64,000 nt of DNA from Crocodylus rhombifer (lineage: Eukaryota > Chordata > Crocodylia > Crocodylidae): positions 584,697-648,696 of the forward strand of contig JAVSML010001151.1 in NCBI GenBank assembly GCA_038503035.1, given 5' to 3'. The notes beneath the pieces were generated by a model that was not told the origin of the DNA, did not search any database, and was given only the letters and a program-made list of their open reading frames with translations. Made by a program: the position numbers and the translations under genes. Of this stretch, positions 47,545-58,149 are shown piece by piece (the first letter of the stretch is position 1; every line of letters starts with the position of its first letter).

Positions 47545-47899
47545 GACTGCCCAACAACTAGGGAGATGATGATCCAATTGCTCATGGATCCTGTTACTCA
47601 TTAGCCAGAGCAAGCAGAGAGCAAACACAAGCACACATTGCTCGCAACAGCTTTATTCAAAATTAAGACTGCTTCAGGCAAGCTCCCTCACAGACATGCA
47701 ACCTGTGAAACCAGGGAGCAGCCTTGAACAACAGTTCTTTTCATATTTTATACACCTTGGTTCATGTTCGTTAACATTTACTCCACCCTCGCTCCTCCTT
47801 GGTTCCACCCATATCTCCTATCTCAAGCTTCACCACTGTTTACTATTTACTTCATTAACATGGAATAGCCTATGCATTTAATTCATTTTCCATTTTTCA
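47545..47899 (-). mobile_element. Candidate solo LTR near the right end of hAT copy 3
   Basis: Minus strand shows a TATA-like gtataaaatatg near 47,745, then tgaataaagctgttgcgagc (polyadenylation-type AATAAA at about 47,650), then a GT-rich cttgtgtttgctctctgc stretch and an end cagtca. This order and spacing are LTR-like. A clear target duplication was not found and there are no internal genes. The hAT terminus lies immediately to its right. Confidence 0.5.
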
Positions 47900-47915
47900 C
47901 AGCCCTATTACCTAT

Positions 47916-48331
47916 ACCATAGTATGTCCTTAGTATCTATAAGTCTGGGTAAATAGATTGGCCTAATAATTATTCTGAAAGTCAATAAACTATATCAGTT
48001 AAGTAAGCAGGGGAAGGAGTTCTAGAGTTGAGGGTCTCTTACAGGAAACATCCCTTTAATAGCTACATAGCTTTCCTTTCTCATCCATAGGTTAATCTCC
48101 ACCTCAATTTCCTCCCAAGTATAAAATCATGTTGGCCACTGTTGAGTCATATTCCTTGAAGTCCCCTTGTGTTAGTGTCCTTCTACTGCTAGCATCCAAA
48201 ATGGCTCTAATCTTCTGAAGTTCTGGGCATGATTTAAAACATTGCATTTTAGGATTTGGGAATTTGATTTTATAGGTTGTTTATTTAGTGTTATTGTTAT
48301 GGGCAGCTGTGATTTTTTGTGTTAATTATAT
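47916..48331. other. Unassigned AT-rich spacer
   Basis: No recognisable feature. Confidence 0.5.
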
Positions 48332-48761
48332 CATGGCCTACAAAAGATACAGCTTGTACACTGAATCTTGTCCACAGAGTCCCATCATCCAGCCTCCAGT
48401 GCTGCCTCTGTGTCTAGAGTTGATTCACAGGCCTCCTGAGGCATATGCTAGACTTGGGACCAAGACCACATGTGATCTGAGGAGGTGGAAGGGGGTCCAC
48501 GTGTACCATGGGTCCCAGACTGGCCCCACACAGGTTTCACATCAGGTTAAGTCTTGCACCAGCCTTGGTAGTCAATGCATGCAGCACAGCTCCTGGACTG
48601 GCCAGCATGGGTGTGTCATGTGTGCTGGATATAGTGTGTGAAAGGGGAAGTCTGTGGGCCTCATTCAGCCCATAGGGCTGGCCACACACTATTCATCTGG
48701 CCTATGGCCCAGCACTGCAACATTCATATGGCCCACAGGCTACATGAGTTTCATACGCCTG
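48332..48761. mobile_element. hAT-type MITE
   Basis: Left end CATGGCCTACAAAAG; reverse complement of the right end, CAGGCGTATGAAACTC. Flanks aattatat (48,324-48,331) and aattatac (48,762-48,769) match at 7 of 8. The right end resembles that of the element at 51,017-51,612. Confidence 0.7.
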
Positions 48762-48930
48762 AATTATACATTTTAGTGTTATCTCAGAATCACTTCTTTT
48801 TCAGGCCTTTACAATCGAAAATTTTGCAGTCACTACATTTGCGATACATTTGTGATAAATTTCCTGTGACCGTGAGTTTACCCTCAGAAAGTTTGCAGAT
48901 GACACCAACTTGGGGGGAATAGTATTCAGC

Positions 48931-48989
48931 AAAAGCTTTGTTATCCAGCACCCATGGAGGATGGGGGGTGCTGGATAACAAAATTTGCC
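48931..48989. repeat. Hairpin, arms about 22 bp
   Basis: ctttgttatccagcaccc is followed by catggaggat and the complementary ggggtgctggataacaaa. The second copy at 56,168 lacks exactly the 20 bases from atccagc to gaggat, so it cannot form the hairpin. Confidence 0.9.
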
Positions 48990-49529
48990 GGTCAATTGAG
49001 AGGCCCTGTCGCAGAGCACTTAGGTGCCCTGTGCCTGAGAATAGGGACGGCTCAAGAGAGGCCCCTAGCAGTGAGAAGGGGGAGGTACAGTCTCCAGTCA
49101 CCAGGGCAATACAGGCGCTGGTTGCTGGGGCAACCAGCGAAACCTGCTGACAGGAAGGGGCAGGGCTTAGCCTTTCTTAAACCCAGGCAGAAGGCCAGGG
49201 TGGCAGTTCCCCTCTGGCAGCCAAGGAGTGGGGAGCTCAGCCAGTGTGGAGAGAAGGGCAAGGATTTGACTGCATGAGTATCCAGTGGTTGCCGCCATGA
49301 GCTGGAGTATTTTTCCCGGTAGAGATCAAATGTTGTCTGACTGGATGGTTTAGTTTTAAGTTAGAGCCCTGGTGCTTTGTGCTTTGTGTTTACTGATTAA
49401 CAGAGGACCAGGTGAGGCTATTAGGGGTTGGAGGAGGCCTCATAGGGACTCCACAGTAGTGTGGGGGTCCTGGCACCTGAGAGGGCACAGCATCTTGGGG
49501 GGGTGCATTGGCCCCAGCCCTAGAGTGAA

Positions 49530-49592
49530 GGGGGCGGTAAGGAGCCCCGAGGGTGGGCAAGAGGAGGCGACAAGGAGCCCCGAGGGTGAGAG
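49530..49592. repeat. Direct duplication inside the composite repeat
   Basis: aaggagccccgagggtg occurs twice about 35 bases apart, separated by ggcaagaggaggcgac. Confidence 0.9.
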
Positions 49593-49860
49593 GAGGGCCA
49601 AGACATAACAGGGCCCAGGTCAGATCACATCAGCACTATCTGCGAGACTTGGGCTGTGGTGTAGGGGAAGAAAAGGAGCCGCAGGTATTGCCCCCTGGCA
49701 TCGGGGCGCATAGAAATGGGCAGCCTCCCACTGATTACAACAATCTATTAATCAAATAAGATCAAGGCATGGCAGGAAAGTAAGCAGGTGGTTGCCCCAT
49801 TACAGGAGGGTGGAGCCACACCCGGAGAGGCTCTGATAGTGGTACTTCTGCTACAGGCCC

Positions 49861-50164
49861 AAACAAGAATCTTTGCCTGTTTGGGCTGCCACTTCTTCCA
49901 CCATGTTTAGGGAGTTGCCACCCTTCCCACCACATCACCCGCCTCCCACTGCATTGCTGACCCTCCTGCAGGCCCTAAAGGACAGGGAGGCAGGCCCCAC
50001 ACAGGCTGCTTTGCCCCAGGCCATGGGGGCTCAGTGAAACTGGAAGTGCCATGGTGGGCACTTTTGGTTTTGCTTTTACCTTACAAGCCTGCATGCTGGT
50101 TAATAGATCATGCTAGCTTGTAAGGTACTGGTTAAGGCAGCTTTTACTGTATATACTGGAGGGT
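49861..50164. other. Unassigned spacer
   Basis: Nothing recognisable. Confidence 0.4.
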
Positions 50165-50989
50165 ACTAGTATTTAGATAGACTTTGAAAAATTGGAATAC
50201 TGGACCAAAAGAAATATTATGAGGTTCAATAAAGACAATTTAAAAGTCCTGAATTTAGGACAAAACAATCTGAGGCACCAGTACAGGATGGGGACCAACT
50301 GGTTAATTAGCAGGTCTGCAGAAAAGGACCTGGGGGTTACAATGGACAATAAGCTGAATATGAGCCAACAGTGTGCCCTTGTTGCAAAGAAGGCTAACAG
50401 CATACTAGGCTGCATTAGTAGAAGCATTGCCATCAAAGCAAGGGAAGTGTTTTTTGTACTGTATTCAACACTGGTGAGGGCAAATCTGGAGCACTGTGTT
50501 CAGTTTTGGGCCTCCACTACAGAAATTGGATGCATACAAATTGGAGACAGTCCAGTGGAGGACAATGAGAATGGCTTGGGGTCTGGAGCACATGACTTCT
50601 GAGAAGAGGTTGATGGAGCTGGGGTTATTTAGTCAGAAGATAAGATTGAAAGGTGTAATAGCAGTTGTCAACTACCTGAAAGGTGGTTGCAAAGAAGGAG
50701 CTAGACTCTTCTCAGGGGTGGCAGATGACAAAACAAGGAACAATGGTCTCAAGTTGCAGCAAGGGAAGTTTAGGTTAGATATTAGGAAAAACTTTCTCAC
50801 TAGGAAGATAATAAAGCACGTAAATTACCCAGACAGGCTGTAGAATCTCCAGCCTTGAAGGTATTTAAGAACTACTAGACAAAGTTTTGGGTTTGATCCA
50901 GTTGGGGATAATCCTATTTTGAGCAGGGGGCTGGACTAGATAACCTTTTGAGGTCCCTTCTAACCCTAATTTTATATGATTCATTATCC
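50165..50989 (+). mobile_element. CR1-type LINE 3' end
   Basis: Starts after the FADD motif: MRFNKDNLKVLNLGQNN, MGTNWLISRSAEKDLGVTMDNKLN, then ARANLEHCVQFWA. A frameshift near 50,520 leads to EKRLMELGLFSQKIRLKGVIAVVNYLKGG. The end is aggtcccttctaaccctaat and tatatgattcatta. 5'-truncated, frameshifted and dead. Confidence 0.93.
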
Positions 50990-51016
50990 CAGTTTTTCAT
51001 TGTTGTTTTCATAATG

Positions 51017-51612
51017 CAGGGCTGTCAAACACGTTGGGCTCTGTGGTGCTGCAGGTGCCAAAGGGTCCAGCCAATGCACTACAGGGAGTACATGGCCCAT
51101 GCCAACCTCATGTGTATAGTGATCCCTAGGGCTGACAAGTGCCACACATGGTGTGAGGGGCTGAATTGGCCATGAACACTGCATGAAGCATAGGGGGCTG
51201 ATACAGGGCATACTGCATGTGGTGCCTGCTAAACCAAATGTGCATGCTGGCTCCAGCATGTCTCATTATGGACTAGCTCCAATGGAGTGCCACCTGTAGT
51301 ATGTGCAGTAGACCAATCCCCTGTGCTATATGTAGAGGGCCCAGCACATATTCCACATGCAGTACACAGTGCTAGGACCAGTCCATGGTATTAGTCCTGA
51401 GACTGTCAGGCTAGAACATACTTTGAATACCTTCAAGAGACATTTGGATATTTTTCTTGCTGGGATCCTATGACCCCTGCTAACTTCCCGCCCCTGGGGC
51501 AGGAGAATGGACTCGATGATCTTCCAAAGTCCCTTTGAGCCCTACTGTCTATGAAATCTATATGTCTTCATGGGCTGAATCAAGTCCACAGACCATATAT
51601 TTGAGACCCCTG
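51017..51612. mobile_element. hAT-type MITE with nested CR1 tail
   Basis: Left end CAGGGCTGTCAAAC; reverse complement of the right end, CAGGGGTCTCAAATA. Flanks tcataatg (51,009-51,016) and tcataaag (51,613-51,620) match at 7 of 8. The interior is rich in gcatgtgg-type short repeats and contains a CR1 3' UTR. Confidence 0.85.
51425..51560 (+). mobile_element. CR1 3' UTR fragment nested in hAT MITE
   Basis: ttcaagagacatttggatat, gactcgatgatcttccaaag and ccctactgtctatgaaatct follow the order of CR1 3' ends. Only about 135 bp remain. Confidence 0.75.
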
Positions 51613-51620
51613 TCATAAAG

Positions 51621-52548
51621 GAATCATTATCTATAAAGTTTGACCTTAAAAAATTCTTTAGCTATGGTAAGGTACTAAGCTGGACTGTTCAGCAGTATAT
51701 TTGTTCTGCCTTTACCCAGCGTTTGCTGTGAATTAACATTATTTGCTTCATCCAATTTCTAAATTGGTTGGATTGTTATTAATATTTAATGTTTGGAAAC
51801 ATCAGTCACAGTCACCTCTTTGCTGAGATCTTTGCATGATGGTATTTTTATATCTGGGTTTTTTATTTCTCCAAATAAATATATCTATCAAGTCTGCCAC
51901 TTATCTAACAGATTTGTTGTGACTATAATAGCTCAGCACATTTAAGATACTTTTCTACCCTGTCTTTAAAGTGGTTATACACAGACAAAAACTGTTTTGT
52001 TTTTTCTTTGTATTTGCAAAGAAAACTTATCTCAGAAGATAGTGTTTCTAGCTGTTTATCTCTGAGTAACAGAACTATAGTGAGTCCACATAATCCAGCT
52101 TGCTTCTGATAACAAAATAATACTCCTATTATTGATGTTCCAAGGTGGCCTTTTTTATAACTTGTTTTATTATTTTGTTTCAATAATAACTGAAATGCTC
52201 TCTTTTGTAGCATTCAAATGTTTAATTCTGGCATCATGAAATGCCTAGTATCATTGTTCTATCACTGCAACTTCCAATGTGCATCTGAAAGAAATCTTTA
52301 GATCATATCATCCTGACTCTTTCATATCAGCAAAAATCAACAGAAAGGTGTGGTATGGATACAAACCTAAAAGACATCAGCTTTGAGCAAGAATACATAC
52401 ATTTGCAAAAACATAATTTTTCTGTTTCTATATTACTAATTACCTTACACATTTTGTAAAGCCCAATTTATTACGAAGTGATACTCAGCTGAGTGCTCTC
52501 ACAAGGTTCAAGGACAACTTTTGCCTAGACAGTGGTGTAATCAACCAT
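51621..52548. other. AT-rich DNA without recognisable features
   Basis: No repeat or gene recognised. Confidence 0.5.
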
Positions 52549-53290
52549 TCTAATATATAAAAGCCTTTGTCTGTCTGTCCGTCCATAATGATCCCGGCCA
52601 ACTACACATGTGCCGCTGAGAGGGCACACGCTGATTGGCTGCAAGGGGCTGGAGCATTACAGACACAGGGGGCAAGGGAGTGAGGGAGCCACCATGCTGT
52701 CACCTCCCCAACAACAGCTGGCATGGAGGAGGAGGTGGTGGGAGAGAGGGGAGCGAGAAGGGAGAGTGGGGTTTTCACTAGCAGTGCCCCCCAACCTGCC
52801 ACCACCACATGCCCAATCTGCTGCTACTGCCTGGGCCCAACAACAGCCAGTAGAGAGAGAGGGGTGGTGGAGGGATGTTGTCTGCTGCATGGCAGCAGTG
52901 GCCACTACATGCAAGCTCCACTCCCCGCCCCATTTTTGGGAGCTGGTGGCAGTGCAAGGTGGAGTGGCAGGGGGTGGGGAGGTACGTGGGGCCAGATGCA
53001 GGGGGTGGAGGAGTGCACAGGGCCAGACTGGGGGGGTGAACAGGGCCAGAGGCAGGGGGTGGATGGAATGAAGGGGATGGGGGGGCACACAGGGCTGGAC
53101 ACTGAGGGTGGGGAAGGATGCGGGGCTGGGGGGTTGTACAGGGCTGGATGTGGAAGGGATGGGGGTGGTGTGGTGCATGGGTCTGGACATGAGGGGGGTG
53201 GGAGTGAGGCAAGGCCAGAGCCAAACCGGTGGCACCATGGGGTCCCCTCCTGCCCCCCCACTCCATCATCTGTGACAGGCAATTTGCTAG
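52549..53290 (+). mobile_element. Candidate non-autonomous Helitron
   Basis: Starts TCTAATATATAAAAGCCTTT, resembling the 5' ends (TC, then TATATAATAAAAG-type) of vertebrate Helitrons. Ends CTAG at 53,287-53,290, with T next, as expected for insertion between A and T; the base before TC is T, not the A strictly expected. No terminal inverted repeats. A short ctgt/acag stem precedes the 3' end, weaker than a typical Helitron hairpin. No Rep or helicase is encoded. The middle is a G-rich minisatellite. Confidence 0.45.
52965..53215. repeat. G-rich minisatellite, unit about 30-35 bp
   Basis: Variants of gggtgg..gtgcacagggc(c/t)(a/g)ga recur about seven times. The long apparent open frames on both strands here are products of this repeat. 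Confidence 0.75.
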
Positions 53291-54039
53291 TCTTTTTATA
53301 ATGGGCTATATAGATCTTTCAGACCTACTCTGGCTTTCCAATGTTTAAGCTTGTATAGTTTTGAAACTTTTTTCTAATGAGACTTATTTTGGTCCTGGGC
53401 TTCTGCAATAATTTGTCACCTTTTTTTTTCTACCTTAATTATAATACATACTTTGCCACTACTTTCATGCCTCAATATCTAAAAGTTATAAAAAAAATAC
53501 TGATTTTTCAAATGAACTAAGCATTTGATTTTATCCATTTCTGAGTATCAAGGGACTTACTTAAGTGTTAGAATATGGAATTGGATTCAAAACTGAAAAT
53601 TCTCACCATAATTTTAATTTTTGGTGAGAATGGGCATCTTTTAGTTGCTTGTATTCACTTTAATGTGCTTATTCTCATTTTATACCCATGATACAGTAGA
53701 AAGGTACATTTTAATTACCTTATTATATAGGCATTCCCAATCTGTCTACCCTATTTAGATTTTCCCATCACCCATCTCTGGAATTTGAGTGTTTACAAAC
53801 CTGCAGTGACATTAACTCCGCTTGTGTACTATATGATTCCCATTTTTTCTACTTTATGTTCAAGTTTTGTGTAGAAATGGGATGCATCCATTATGAATAC
53901 AGATGCATAACTTTTCCGAATAGAAATTCTTATTTTATGAAATCTGTACTTCCAGTCTTCCAATACTGCTGATACTCAAATAAAGTTTTTTTCTTTTTTT
54001 TTACTACAAAATCAGAGGTGGGACAAGGGAGACCTTGAA
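53291..54039. other. AT-rich spacer
   Basis: No recognisable feature. Confidence 0.5.
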
Positions 54040-54193
54040 ATGGATCAGAACCATGAATATTTTAATATAAAGCATCTTCCTCAGCAAAATATACACCATA
54101 CGGAAAAGTGCTATTTATGGATCAGAACCATGAATATTTTAATATAAAATGTCTTCCTCAGCAAAATATACACCATACAGAAAAGTGCTATTT
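54040..54193. repeat. 77-bp tandem duplication
   Basis: Units at 54,040-54,116 and 54,117-54,193 both run atggatcagaaccatgaata ... gaaaagtgctattt. They differ at about four positions, so the duplication is fairly recent. Confidence 0.95.
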
Positions 54194-56113
54194 TAACAAG
54201 GTTAAATAAAAATCTCTCAGAAAAAATTTGCAGCAACACAGGAGGAAAGAGAGCTGCAAACTGTACTGAGGTTTCTTTCTTAATATCGTTATTGAATCAA
54301 ACCTGTATTAAATAAAATTGGAATGAAAATATGAATTATATTACATGAAAGGCAAAACATTCAGAGGAACATTCATGAAAGAAAATAATATTCATTGGAT
54401 ATAAATGAAGATAGGGATGTAACCGTTCTAATGGTCCTTACCATCCCAGTGGGCATGACTAGAAGCAAGAATGTCAGAATAAGAAGTCATTTGGATTTTT
54501 TAAAGTTTGCAATGGTTCACTTTGGCTGCCAGTTCTCCAAGGTATTCAGAGTATATTATAGATGGAATTTGAAAGCTGGATTAGGAGCTGGCAAGGAGTT
54601 CATTTGGTGGAGTCAAACCCATAGTATATTGGTTCTGGACTAATTTTATTTTACAGTAAAGCAACCCTCAATTTAAACATACATGTGTTATAGATACATA
54701 TAGCTAACTGTACTTGTGGGCAGGAGTTATTCTTCTCAGAACTGGACACTCAAGTCAATGGTATGTTTCTTGGGGAAGTCTTAATAGGGCTAATGAGTTA
54801 AGCCTGGAGTCTCAAACCAGGTGAAAATAATGAAATAGCCCTTGCTCAACTGTCTGAATTGTTAGATATTTATAAAATAAGTTAAGCTAATAAAGTTGCA
54901 GGATAATTAACCTATATCCTCTAGATGTTGTCTTTCTTCCAACATGTCTATGACAATACAGCTACTGTAGAGTATTGCTGAATCTGCATTTGCATTTTTC
55001 CCTCTGAGGCATTATTAAGTCAATGACTTGCTATAGTGCTAGTGGACATTTTGCTGAAAGTGGCATTATTCAAATGAAACATTTTACCAAGTCTTGCTGC
55101 CAATAAAGATCTTATGTGCATTTTAGTAAATGTCATGCTGTGTCCTTATTATCCTAGCTGCATTTCAAAGTTTAGTTCTTACATTATGCCTACTTAGATT
55201 GCTCTAGTATTGTAGGTTTCCTTGTAAACATAAATCTTCAATCCCCATCCATAGGGAAAAAATATAATGCTGAGCTGATAACATTCTGTATTTATCAACT
55301 GAAATGCATTTTCTTTTTTTTTATCAATTTGCAGTTCATTTGCAGCAAAAATTCCATTTCCTAAACACACTCTTGTAGTGACTTCAGTGGGTGTTTTTAC
55401 TAAGCCCTTGTCTATATTACAAAGTTCTGCCAACAGAGCTATGACAGCCAAAGAAAGAAAACATCATACACCATAGCCAACATAATTTGATGGCAAAAAC
55501 TATGGTGTGCATGAAGCTTTTCCAGAACAAATCAGCTTCTCTCAGAAGACTGTCTATCATATAGAGAAGCTGGGGTAGCGCTGGTAGCAGAAAAATTCCT
55601 CTGCCAGCAATTGCTACAACCACCATGAGTTCCAGTTACCGTATCCCTGCAGGCATAGCAGAAGTGGTATCAGCTCTAATAGTATAGGCAAAGCCTTAGT
55701 AAGATCTCATGGGGAATACAATGTTTAGCCCACAGCTATCACAGTTATTCAGAGGGGAAGTATTCCTGGGTAATTAGATAATGATGAATTACTAGTTTCT
55801 TGTAATTAATGTAACATAAACACAAGGTTTTAGAATACATCTAAGGGTTCATACCCTCACATGTTAAAGGTTGTGGTACCCCTCTCAGAAGAGGCTTCTT
55901 TATTTGAGCTGGCTCAGGCCATTTTCTCTTAGTTCTAGTAGGCTGCATCATAACCTAAAACTGTCAAGGTTCTAGTCACTATAATATCTTTAGAGACTAT
56001 TTATATATATATTTTTTTCCAAATACAATTTAAGTCTTTCAGTACTTTCAGCTGATGCAGAAGACTTAGATTCCTGGAATACATTACACTTAAGACATTG
56101 TTAACCTGTTAAT
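54194..56113. other. AT-rich DNA without recognisable features
   Basis: No domain, repeat family or RNA gene recognised. Confidence 0.5.
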
Positions 56114-56322
56114 CCCTCAGCAAGTTTGCAGATGACACCAACTTGGGGGGAATAGTATTCAGCAAAAGCTTTGTTGGGGGGTGCTGGATAACAAAATATG
56201 CTGGTTAATTGAGAGGCCCTGTTGCAGAGCACTTAGGTGCCCCGCGCCTGAGAACAGGGACGGCTCAAGAGAGGCCCCTAGCGGTAAGAAGGGGGAGGCG
56301 CAGCCGCCAGTCACCAGGGCAA
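56114..56322 (+). repeat. Second copy of the CR1-like composite repeat start
   Basis: Matches 48,881-49,109 closely, including the CR1-like tttgcagatgacacc and gtgctggataacaaaat, but lacks 20 bases of the hairpin. Homology stops abruptly at agtcaccagggcaa. Confidence 0.9.
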
Positions 56323-57095
56323 GTTTGATTGTGAGCAGGCAGGGACCATATAGGACCAGTTGGAGGCCCAGTGTGGTCCCAGAGATGGCTAACAAGCAGT
56401 TGATCAGCTGCTGAGGTCTTCACTGGGGACAGCTGGAGACCCCAGTGTATTCCACCCTGCCACACTTTCAATTTGAGGCATGATGAAAACAAGCCAAAAA
56501 GTCTTCCATAAATGTTGTGGGATAATTTTGTGGGTGATTTCCTGTTTTATTGCTCCATTAATAGTCTGAGCATGTAGCCAGGTTACTATTTAAAATGGGA
56601 TTAACAGGTGATTTTTGGCCAGCCTTGGGGAAAACACCAAGGCTTCAAGCAGCCCCAATTATTTAATACAGTTTAAGCAGTTTCAGGAACAAGGACAAGA
56701 AGATAAGGCCTAGCCTCTGTCAAGGAAGTTCCTGACTCACTGAGCAACTTACTAAAATAAACGCCCTTTTGCTTGCTTTCCATCCAGACCCATGAATATT
56801 GCACTTTTGCCTCATGGCTCTGCTTCAGCAGAAGAGATGGAGGGTGCCCTAAGCCGAATTTCACCAATAACTTGGCAATGAGGATACTTTCTTAGGAAAG
56901 TAGGTTCAAACTAGCAAAGAGGGAACTAAACCTTGTTTTTATCATTCAGAGCTTGATAGCAAATAAACAGTGGAAATTACAAAGTAATATGTCTTGGATG
57001 AAACATTATTTCTATGCGCCATTCTAGAAACACAACCTCATAGCTGTGAGTCCTTTACACAGGTTTAAAAGCAGAAGTAAACCAGCAAGAGGTCT
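56323..57095. other. Unassigned spacer
   Basis: No recognisable feature. Confidence 0.5.
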
Positions 57096-57258
57096 GGGAC
57101 AGACATTGCATAAACCAGTTTGAGCCAAATCAATTAAACCTGATACTATGTTCAACAGGTTTTTCTCAAACTGGCTTATGTGCACTGAATATACATTCTG
57201 CTACAAGTTTAAACCAGTTTCTGTTCATGTAAACTTGTTTATGTGTAATGTCCGTCCC
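57096..57258. mobile_element. Short MITE-like palindrome
   Basis: Left end GGGACAGACATTGCATAAAC; reverse complement of the right end, GGGACGGACATTACACATAA. At 163 bp with inverted arms it is MITE-like. No convincing target duplication. Confidence 0.6.
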
Positions 57259-58149
57259 TAGTCCTATTATTCAGTGTGATATAATTGGCTAAACTACAGT
57301 TCCATCTTCTCCTGGCTTACTGCTCTACTTTTTCCCCCCGTCCCTGATTTGTTTGTTTGCTTCTTTGCAATGTCAAGTAAGTTGAATCTTCTCTCCTCTC
57401 ATGATCAGCTCATAGTTAATATTCAAGACTCCCCTACAAAACCTTGTAGGGGAAGGGTTAATGACTTCACTTACCATCTGCATAGCCATATTAAGTTAAG
57501 AGTCCACATGATTTAGGAATCTGAAGCCAGTTGTATTTCAGTGAGACTTAGGTTTCTGAACCCCTGAGTCACTTATAAAAATGATACATTAAGTTACATT
57601 CTGGTCCCTCAAGATAAGAACGCCAAGATAGTACATGTTTATTAAGTTCAGTTTTAAGCAAACAAACCAGCACAGCAGGAATGGACTGAACTGATTTGCT
57701 CTTATTCAGTGTATTAAATATCAGTGCTTGTAGCTCTGGCTTCAATACCAGTTGTATATTAAAACAGTAGTATATCTTAAATTTCTTGAGAACTAGGAAA
57801 ACACTAAGAAAAAATTGCATCATTATCATATATTACAGTCTGTATGATAACTTGACATAAAAAATAGTTTGGCAGTTTTATCAGTACAATTATGAATATT
57901 GATTAATAAAAATTACAAAAAGTAAAGAAACATGATGATACAGCAACACAGGAAGGATACAATGTTAAAATATCTATGTTTTAAGATCAGTATTTCAAAA
58001 GGTAAGCCACTCCAGAAAGAGTTCACAGATCTGCAAAAAAAAAAACAAAAAACTGAGGGCAACATTTGAATTCCAAATACCTTGTTTACTTAAGTGCCCC
58101 ATAGAAGCAGAAGATGAAAATGTACCTTATTCACCTCTGTGACACTTGG
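57259..58149. other. AT-rich spacer
   Basis: No recognisable feature. Confidence 0.5.

Larger units (their letters stand above)
41554..47907 (+). mobile_element. BED-type hAT transposon, copy 3, longest copy with perfect target duplication
   Basis: Left terminus TAGGGCTGTGTGAAATTTC; the reverse complement of the right terminus is TAGGGCTGTGAAAAATGG. ttacctat flanks both ends exactly (41,546-41,553 and 47,908-47,915), the 8-bp duplication of hAT elements. Inside are a leader with a TATA-like box, a broken BED-finger transposase, a 3' extension with a large inverted repeat and a tandem duplication, a 3' UTR block shared with copy 1, and LTR-like sequence close to the right end. At 6,354 bp it is enlarged by these additions. 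It is non-autonomous because the transposase is broken. Confidence 0.93.
48881..49860 (+). repeat. CpG-richer composite repeat with CR1-like start
   Basis: Opens with aagtttgcagatgacacca, which reads as CR1 KFADDT, then a hairpin, then about 800 bp of unrelated sequence. The first 229 bp recur at 56,114-56,322. CpG dinucleotides are clearly more frequent than elsewhere in the window (for example ggggcgcat, ggacggctc, gagccccgaggg), suggesting youth or protection from methylation. No protein family is seen. An LTR or LINE 5' leader is possible. Confidence 0.5.

Noticed and set aside
52657..53301. Overlapping 190-codon open frames on both strands
   Set aside because: Generated by the G-rich minisatellite; repetitive Pro- or Gly-rich translations without a family.
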